From positions 1 through 10,806 of the forward strand of contig CANDEX010000054.1 in assembly GCA_947383875.1 (NCBI GenBank): a stretch of DNA of 10,806 bases. The letters run 5' to 3'. A model generated the notes under the pieces. That model worked only from the letters and a program-made list of their open reading frames with translations, did no database searches and had not been told where the DNA came from. Position numbers and translations under genes: made by a program. Origin of the DNA: an uncultured Azospirillum sp. (GTDB lineage Bacteria > Pseudomonadota > Alphaproteobacteria > RF32 > CAG-239). This document shows positions 6,160 to 10,806 of this stretch, one piece after another (position 1 is the stretch's first letter; every line of letters starts with the position of its first letter).

Positions 6160-6222
6160 TTCCAAACGTCATTTTAACTGTTGATTTTAAAAATGAATTA
6201 AGGTAATAATGTCGTCTGGAAA
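6160..6222 (+). repeat. imperfect inverted repeat and near-direct repeat upstream of rpmF
   Basis: TTTCCAAACGTC (6160-6171) pairs at 10 of 12 positions with GTCGTCTGGAAA (6211-6222). The left arm also repeats part of the preceding terminator: CCAAACG-N-CA-N-TTTT occurs at 6122 and again at 6162, 40 bases apart. This could be a regulatory leader structure in read-through transcripts or a duplicated terminator-like element. Confidence 0.4.
6181..6210 (+). promoter_or_regulatory. candidate promoter for rpmF-plsX-fabH
   Basis: TTGATT (6181-6186) and AATAAT (6205-6210) are 18 bases apart, matching consensus at four and five positions. The transcript would begin near 6217, within the right arm of the inverted repeat, and carry a leader of about 45 bases. 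It would uncouple rpmF from the DUF177 gene. Confidence 0.4.
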
Positions 6223-6262
6223 ATTGGTTTTTAATTAAAAATAAATTTTAGAGTATAGAAAA

Positions 6263-6454
6263 ATGGCTACACCAAAACATAAAACTTCAACATCCCGCCG
6301 CAATATGCGTCGTTCTCATGATGCTTTGAGTGCAAATTCTTATCAGGAATGCCCAAACTGCGGTGAGTTGAAAAGACCTCACAATGTATGCCCGTCTTGC
6401 GGACAATACAACAAGCGTGAAGTTGTTGCTCAGGAAACAGCTTCCAAGGAATAA
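6263..6454 (+). CDS. rpmF: 50S ribosomal protein L32, zinc-ribbon form
   Basis: A 63-residue L32. The basic N-terminus ([20 protein letters not shown]) is the family signature, and the C-terminal half carries two CxxC pairs, CPNC (31-34) and CPSC (44-47), the four-cysteine zinc ribbon. Many Alphaproteobacteria such as Rickettsia have a Cys-less L32, so the form kept here is informative about lineage and means the protein needs zinc. The Shine-Dalgarno is weak (AGAG about nine bases before the ATG). It lies between DUF177 and plsX, the conserved yceD-rpmF-plsX order. Confidence 0.97.
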   Translation: MATPKHKTSTSRRNMRRSHDALSANSYQECPNCGELKRPHNVCPSCGQYNKREVVAQETASKE

Positions 6455-6511
6455 TCCACCCGGCTTACCGGAATTTCTGAGTAAGTCATTATATATTATA
6501 TGGAGCAGGTT

Positions 6512-7561
6512 TTGTCTGATAATCTGGTCATATCAATAGACGCTATGGGGGGAGATAATTCCCCCAGAGTCGTCATTGAGGGGCTGGCTATTGCCGCTAA
6601 AAAAAATCCCGATGTGCGTTTCTTGCTGTTCGGAGATGAAGGTAAAGTACTCCCCATCCTTAATTCTTTCCCTAATTTGAAAAAAGTTTGCGAATTGCGC
6701 CATGCTAATGAGGTTGTTCGTAATGAGGACAAGCCTTCACAAGTTATTCGTAACCGCAATACCAGTATGTATATGGCGATTGATGCCGTGCGCAAGGGGG
6801 AAGCAAAGGCTGTTGTTTCAGCAGGCAATACCGGTGCCTTAATGGCAATTTCAAAGCTGACACTCAAAACCATTCAGCGTATTCATCGTCCCGCAATAGT
6901 CAGCATTATGCCGCACCAAAATGGCAAATATGTAATGCTGGATTTGGGGGCTAATACCGAATGTGATGCTGTCAATTTGGCTGAATTTGCTCTAATGGGC
7001 AATATCTTGGCGAAACATGCGCTGGGTCTGGAAAAACCGCGTGTTGCTTTGCTGAATATCGGCACTGAAGAGATGAAGGGCAAAGAAGAAATTCATCAGG
7101 CAGCCAATATTATCCGCAATTCTCAGCTTAATATTGATTTTATCGGCTACATTGAGCCGCATGAAATTCCCAATGGTAAAGCAGATGTTATTATTTCTGA
7201 CGGTTTTACCGGTAATATTGCGCTTAAATCCATAGAGGGAACAGCCCGACTGATTCTGCGACTGATAAAAAACTCGGTCAAAAAATCATTTTTAGCCAAA
7301 CTGGGTTTCCCGTTTATGCTCGGAGTCGCTTTGAATTTGAAAAAGACTATGGATCCGCGGCTTTATAATGGGGCTATGTTTGTCGGCTTAAACGGATTGT
7401 CGGTTAAAAGCCATGGCGGAACAGATGCGCTCGGCTATTCTGTCGCTGTTGATAACGCGTTGAAATTAGTTCGTCAGAACTTTGTTGCCACTATTCGGGA
7501 TGAACTTGAAAACGTTGATTTAGACTTATTATCTCAGGAAATTCTTTATGACTCTTATTAG
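6512..7561 (+). CDS. plsX: phosphate acyltransferase PlsX
   Basis: PlsX converts acyl-ACP and phosphate into acyl-phosphate, the acyl donor for PlsY in glycerol-3-phosphate acylation; it is a peripheral membrane enzyme. The family opening ISIDAMGGDNSP, SAGNTGALM, LDLGANTECD, LLNIGTEEMKGKE and the block ADVIISDGFTGNIALKS are all intact, and length (about 350 residues) is normal. I place the start at TTG 6512 (MSDNLVISIDAMGG) because GGAG lies exactly six bases upstream. The in-frame ATG at 6500 would give four extra residues, but that ATG overlaps the GGAG and has only AT-rich sequence before it. The gene overlaps fabH by 14 bases, so the two are co-translated. Confidence 0.96.
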   Translation: MSDNLVISIDAMGGDNSPRVVIEGLAIAAKKNPDVRFLLFGDEGKVLPILNSFPNLKKVCELRHANEVVRNEDKPSQVIRNRNTSMYMAIDAVRKGEAKAVVSAGNTGALMAISKLTLKTIQRIHRPAIVSIMPHQNGKYVMLDLGANTECDAVNLAEFALMGNILAKHALGLEKPRVALLNIGTEEMKGKEEIHQAANIIRNSQLNIDFIGYIEPHEIPNGKADVIISDGFTGNIALKSIEGTARLILRLIKNSVKKSFLAKLGFPFMLGVALNLKKTMDPRLYNGAMFVGLNGLSVKSHGGTDALGYSVAVDNALKLVRQNFVATIRDELENVDLDLLSQEILYDSY

Positions 7562-8528
7562 ATCTGAACTTATCGGATTTGGCCACTATTTGCCGGCTAA
7601 AGTCCTGACAAACGATGATATGGCCAAAATGGTTGATACCAATGACGAATGGATTAGCACGCGTACAGGCATTAAGTCTCGTCATGTGGCTGCAGAGGGT
7701 GAATTTACTTCAGATATCTCTTTAATTGCTGCGCGTAACGCATTGAAATCTGCGAGAATTACTGCTGAAGATTTGGATATGATTATTGTTGCAACCGTTA
7801 CCACGGATGAGACCACTCCATCAACCGCGGCTAAAATTTCAGGCAAGCTTGGAACTAAACCCGGAACCATTGCAACAGATATTTCAGCGGCTTGTTCCGG
7901 ATTCGTCTATGCCATGACAATGGCTGATAATATGATTCGTTTGGGGCAGATTAAAACCGCGATGGTTATCGGTGCAGAAACCTTGTCTAAAATCACTGAC
8001 TGGACAGATAGAAATACCTGTGTCTTGTTTGGGGATGGTGCCGGAGCCGTTATTTTGCGTGCCTGTGAAGGCGAGGGAACAGCCTCTGACCGAGGTGTTT
8101 TGGCGACCAAGCTTTATGCTGACGGATCTCATTATGAACATCTGAAAACCACAGGTGGTGTCAGTACCACACAGAAAGCCGGTTTTATCAGTATGGATGG
8201 AAAAGAAGTCTTCAAGTATGCTGTTAATTCATTGACGCAAGCTGCTGAAACAGTGATGGAAATGGCTGGCGTAAGTTCGGAAGATATTGATTGGTTGCTG
8301 CCGCATCAGGCTAATGCCCGTATCATTGAAAACGTCGGCAAAAAACTGAATTTACCGGATGAAAAGGTAATCGTGACAATTGATCACACCGCCAACACAT
8401 CTGCCGCAACCATTCCTGTTGCCTTGTCTGAGGAATTTGCCAATGGCCGGTTGAAAAAAGGTGATTTGGTTGTTTTGACAGCTATGGGAGCCGGTTTTAC
8501 TTGGGGCGGAGCTCTGGTTCGTCTCTAA
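7548..8528 (+). CDS. fabH: beta-ketoacyl-ACP synthase III FabH
   Basis: FabH condenses acetyl-CoA (or another short acyl-CoA) with malonyl-ACP, the first step of type II fatty-acid synthesis. The 326-residue length is standard. The catalytic triad is complete: Cys116 in SAACSGF, His253 in LPHQAN and Asn283 in TANTSAA. The family motifs DEWISTRTGI (33-42), FGDGAGA (161-167) and GAGFTWG (314-320) are present. Its ATG lies inside plsX (14-base overlap, different frame), with AGGA eight bases upstream. It is the last gene of the lipid block; the next gene has its own promoter. Confidence 0.98.
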   Translation: MTLIRSELIGFGHYLPAKVLTNDDMAKMVDTNDEWISTRTGIKSRHVAAEGEFTSDISLIAARNALKSARITAEDLDMIIVATVTTDETTPSTAAKISGKLGTKPGTIATDISAACSGFVYAMTMADNMIRLGQIKTAMVIGAETLSKITDWTDRNTCVLFGDGAGAVILRACEGEGTASDRGVLATKLYADGSHYEHLKTTGGVSTTQKAGFISMDGKEVFKYAVNSLTQAAETVMEMAGVSSEDIDWLLPHQANARIIENVGKKLNLPDEKVIVTIDHTANTSAATIPVALSEEFANGRLKKGDLVVLTAMGAGFTWGGALVRL

Positions 8529-8562
8529 TTGAAATTATCTGTTTAATACTCAACAGAGATAC

Positions 8563-8589
8563 TTGTCATTACCGGGATTATGATATAAT
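8563..8589 (+). promoter_or_regulatory. extended -10 promoter for ihfA-merR
   Basis: A perfect TATAAT (8584-8589) is preceded by TG one base upstream (TGaTATAAT), the extended -10 pattern, which makes up for a short 15-base spacer to TTGTCA (8563-8568). Transcription from about 8596 would leave a 45-base AT-rich leader containing a small CATTT/AAATG hairpin. Confidence 0.7.
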
Positions 8590-8641
8590 TCATTTTCATT
8601 AAATGATGTAATTAACTAATAGAAACTAAGGATAGAAAGAA

Positions 8642-8926
8642 ATGAAAACAGTTACTCGTGCCGATGTTGCAGAGACTATTTATGAAGAAATCGGTTTGTC
8701 CCGGAAAGATTCCGGTGATATTCTGGATATGATTCTTGATGAAATGACTCAGGAACTGGTTAAAGGCAACGATGTCAAACTTTCTTCTTTCGGAACCTTT
8801 GCTTTACGCAGCAAAAAAGCCCGTGCCGGTCGTAATCCTAAAACTGGCGTTGACGCTGTTATTTCGCCGCGCCGCGTGATTTCTTTCAAACCTTCTCAAA
8901 CGATGAGAAAAATCATTAACGCCTAA
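8642..8926 (+). CDS. ihfA: integration host factor subunit alpha
   Basis: A 94-residue HU/IHF-family nucleoid protein. IHF is an alpha/beta heterodimer that binds specific sites and bends DNA sharply, supporting recombination, replication and transcription. Evidence for the alpha subunit is the start [20 protein letters not shown], the [22 protein letters not shown] region (48-69) and [12 protein letters not shown] (74-85), with the proline of RNPKTG that intercalates between base pairs. It has AAGGA nine bases upstream. The merR gene follows after 17 bases, the order usual in Alphaproteobacteria. Confidence 0.95.
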   Translation: MKTVTRADVAETIYEEIGLSRKDSGDILDMILDEMTQELVKGNDVKLSSFGTFALRSKKARAGRNPKTGVDAVISPRRVISFKPSQTMRKIINA

Positions 8927-8943
8927 AAAATTGGGGAATAGGC

Positions 8944-9354
8944 ATGGTTGTTAACAAATCAAAAGCCGCATTTCGTACCATTGCCGAAGTTGCAGAGGAG
9001 CTGGGAGTCGCAACCCATGTTCTACGCTTTTGGGAAACCAAATTTCCTCAAATTAAACCGATGAAGCGCAGTGGCGGGCGTCGTTATTACCGTCCCGATG
9101 ATGTCGAATTGGTTCGGCGGATTCGTGATTACCTCTATGAAAAACGTTATACAATAGAGGGCGTGCAAAAGCTTTTTAAGGAAAAAGGAGTTAAAGCTAT
9201 TCTCGGAGAAGAAATCCAAAAAGATTTCTTTGAGGAAGCTGTTACTGCAGTGGAGTTGAATGAGCAGAGCCGCGAATTAATTCTTAACCTGCGTAATGAG
9301 TTAAAATCCATGGCTGACGAGTTAGGTGCAGCATTGGCTAAGGTAAATGGTTAA
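8944..9354 (+). CDS. MerR-family transcriptional regulator
   Basis: A 136-residue protein with an N-terminal MerR winged helix-turn-helix: [22 protein letters not shown] (10-31), then the [19 protein letters not shown] wing (42-60) and a helix typical of the family ([17 protein letters not shown], 66-82). Residues 97-135 are Leu-rich and predicted to form the dimerisation coiled coil. No Cys metal-binding motif or large ligand domain is present, so what it senses is unknown. A regulator of this type follows ihfA in many Alphaproteobacteria. It is co-transcribed with ihfA and ends just before a strong terminator. Confidence 0.9.
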   Translation: MVVNKSKAAFRTIAEVAEELGVATHVLRFWETKFPQIKPMKRSGGRRYYRPDDVELVRRIRDYLYEKRYTIEGVQKLFKEKGVKAILGEEIQKDFFEEAVTAVELNEQSRELILNLRNELKSMADELGAALAKVNG

Positions 9355-9363
9355 AAATGACAA

Positions 9364-9400
9364 ATAATAAAAGCCTCTGATTTTAGAGGCTTTTTATTAT
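9364..9400. terminator. bidirectional terminator between merR and the ftsK-like gene
   Basis: AAAAGCCTCT (9369-9378) pairs perfectly with AGAGGCTTTT (9385-9394) around a GATTTT loop, and the stem extends through ATAAT/ATTAT with one bulged T. The arms are A-rich on the left and T-rich on the right, so it serves the rightward ihfA-merR transcript and the leftward ftsK-like transcript. Confidence 0.93.
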
Positions 9401-9410
9401 AAATAATTTG

Positions 9411-10625
9411 TCATTTCTTCTTTTTGTTTCCGGTTACTAAGCCAAATAAAAAGGCCAAACCGTTCAGAATGAGCTTTTTATCTTTCTGCCGCAGCGATGC
9501 CCAGAAATTCCACATACTTTTAAAGAAACCAACAGAGCTGTTTCCCTTTGTCTTGCTGCTTGGAGCAGTCTTTGAGGAAATAACGGGCAGAGGCTGTACT
9601 TCACCCCGATAAGGTTCAAGCATCATTGCAATTTCTCGTCCCGGCAAATAAGCCCCGTGAACGCGTTTGAGCAATCCGTCCGCTGCTAAATACAACGCAT
9701 CGCCTCGTCCCAAAAGTTTTTCTGCTCCGGCACCGTCAATAATTGTGCGCGAGTCTGCGGCACTTGCTGTTTTATAAGCCAACCTGCAGGGGAAATTAGC
9801 TTTGATAACGCCGGTGACCACATCCACTGAGGGACGCTGAGTCGCTAAAATAATATGTATGCCGGCTGCTCTGGATTTTTGTGCTAAACGCTGAACAGCA
9901 GCTGCTGTTTTTTTATTGGCAGCCATAAGGTCTGCAAACTCATCTATGACACAGACGATATAAGGCAAATGTCCGACATCTGAATTATATTCACTGATAT
10001 TTTTGACCATGGCTTCTTCAAACAAACCATATCGACGTTCCATTTCACTAACCAGATAGGCTAAGCTGTTGTCGGCATCTGTCATTTCAGTAACCACGGG
10101 GGCCAGCATATATTTTTGACGATTGTAAATGCTGAATTCAATCCGCTTAGGATCAATCAGAATAAATTTTAAATCCGCCGGTTTCTTTTTGGCAATTAAA
10201 GATAAAATAAAAGTGTTAAGTCCGACGGATTTCCCCGAACCTGTTGTGCCGGCGACCAGCAGATGCGGCATGGATGCTAAGTCGGCAATAACAGGTTTAC
10301 CGGTTATATCCGTCCCAAAAATAATAGGCAAATCCCCTTTGAATTCTATAAAATCCTGAGAAGAGAGCAGGGATTTGAAGTCAATATTTTTCCTTTGGGC
10401 AGCGGGGACTTCAAAACCGATAGTTCCGTTTTTTTCAATAGCCTCCACCCTCAGTGAAGGAATACCAAGTTCGCGGGCAATATCGTCTAAAGCGGAAGTA
10501 ACGGTTTTTAACTTGGTTCCCGGTTCCGGTTTGAATTCTATCAGTTTCACCAAAGGCCCTTCAGAAATGTTGCTGATTTCGCCGTGAACGCCATAATGTT
10601 TAAGAATTTCTGTAAGTCTTTCCAT
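9411..10625 (-). CDS. FtsK/SpoIIIE-type DNA translocase motor lacking membrane and gamma domains
   Basis: A 404-residue FtsK/SpoIIIE ATPase that pumps double-stranded DNA; full-length members do this at the division septum. The alpha domain (1-75, LKHYGVHGEISNISEGP and DDIARELGI) and the RecA-like beta domain are complete: Walker A GTTGSGKS (126-133), IDPKRIEFS (157-165), Walker B VCVIDEFADLM (224-234) and RAAGIHIILATQRPS (252-266). Missing are the N-terminal four-helix membrane domain and linker, and the C-terminal gamma winged helix that reads KOPS and contacts XerD. In its place the protein ends after RVHGAYL in a Ser/Lys linker and a short hydrophobic stretch, LILNGLAFLFGLVTG (385-399), followed by NKKKK. 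I start it at ATG 10625 (GGGG five bases upstream); an in-frame TTG at 10658 would add 11 residues. It may be a paralogue rather than the division FtsK. Confidence 0.88.
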   Translation of the reverse strand: MERLTEILKHYGVHGEISNISEGPLVKLIEFKPEPGTKLKTVTSALDDIARELGIPSLRVEAIEKNGTIGFEVPAAQRKNIDFKSLLSSQDFIEFKGDLPIIFGTDITGKPVIADLASMPHLLVAGTTGSGKSVGLNTFILSLIAKKKPADLKFILIDPKRIEFSIYNRQKYMLAPVVTEMTDADNSLAYLVSEMERRYGLFEEAMVKNISEYNSDVGHLPYIVCVIDEFADLMAANKKTAAAVQRLAQKSRAAGIHIILATQRPSVDVVTGVIKANFPCRLAYKTASAADSRTIIDGAGAEKLLGRGDALYLAADGLLKRVHGAYLPGREIAMMLEPYRGEVQPLPVISSKTAPSSKTKGNSSVGFFKSMWNFWASLRQKDKKLILNGLAFLFGLVTGNKKKK

Positions 10626-10718
10626 AATCGCCCCGTTTATTAGTTTAACATTGCTCAAATTCTACCTGTTGGAAGTTAAAATTTATATAATGTTTTAGAC
10701 AAAAAATACTTGCAGGAT

Positions 10719-10806
10719 ATGAATAAATATGATACTTTTATGATGTCTTACAATTATTATGACTATGCATTATCAATGAGCAGGTCATTTATCATGAACT
10801 TTTTTT
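10719..10806 (+). CDS. open frame running off the right edge, doubtful
   Basis: From an ATG at 10719 the frame (MNKYDTFMMS...) stays open to the window end, 29 codons, Tyr- and Met-rich. AGGA lies only one base before this ATG, which is too close to work; a second ATG at 10740 has no Shine-Dalgarno. The 180 bases between the ftsK-like start and the edge hold no other recognisable feature. It could be the start of a real gene or chance in AT-rich DNA. Confidence 0.2.
   Translation, partial: MNKYDTFMMSYNYYDYALSMSRSFIMNFF

Noticed and set aside
1..10806. Mobile elements, CRISPR arrays, tRNA or rRNA genes
   Set aside because: No transposase or integrase motifs, no regularly spaced repeats, and no tRNA or rRNA signature were found on either strand.

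Overview
The window is an AT-rich stretch of bacterial chromosome made almost entirely of housekeeping genes. The block bamE / DUF177 (YceD) - rpmF - plsX - fabH / ihfA - merR is the arrangement familiar from Alphaproteobacteria, and the DUF177 protein carries the alphaproteobacterial-type C-terminal signature (IDLGQIAIEQLAL...DYPRK). Low GC and several departures from the usual alphaproteobacterial layout suggest an uncultured, perhaps host-associated or anaerobic, alphaproteobacterium. That lifestyle is inference, and no species can be named from this sequence.

Layout. The first 20 bases are the start of a leftward gene (MKAIIL...) with a good promoter and Shine-Dalgarno. Bases 100-380 hold no convincing gene but are full of short hairpins. 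A terminator follows, then a leftward two-gene operon: a Panacea-like protein (1530-991) and a DUF192 lipoprotein (974-429). A divergent intergenic region with a GC-rich leader hairpin leads into a rightward operon: an OmpA-domain lipoprotein, recJ and a DUF502 membrane protein (1744-5025). An 18-bp perfect hairpin terminates this operon and the convergent bamE gene. Divergent from bamE comes the fatty-acid/phospholipid block: DUF177, rpmF (a zinc-ribbon form of L32), plsX and fabH, the last two overlapping by 14 bases. A separate extended -10 promoter drives ihfA and a MerR-family regulator. A second bidirectional terminator separates these from a leftward gene for a stripped-down FtsK-type DNA translocase. 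The last 150 bases are upstream sequence plus an open frame that runs off the end.

How the genes work together. PlsX makes acyl-phosphate and FabH starts fatty-acid chains, so the core block links ribosome assembly (DUF177, L32) with membrane lipid supply. BamE, the OmpA-like lipoprotein and the DUF192 lipoprotein belong to the envelope. RecJ, IHF-alpha and the FtsK-like motor act on DNA. No mobile element, CRISPR array, tRNA or rRNA was seen.

Most worth a second look are the FtsK-like protein, which has the motor but neither the N-terminal membrane domain nor the gamma DNA-reading domain and instead ends in a short hydrophobic basic tail; the hairpin-rich stretch at 121-412; the repeats and long imperfect stem in front of rpmF; and the absence of the cytochrome bc1 chaperone gene expected between bamE and DUF177.
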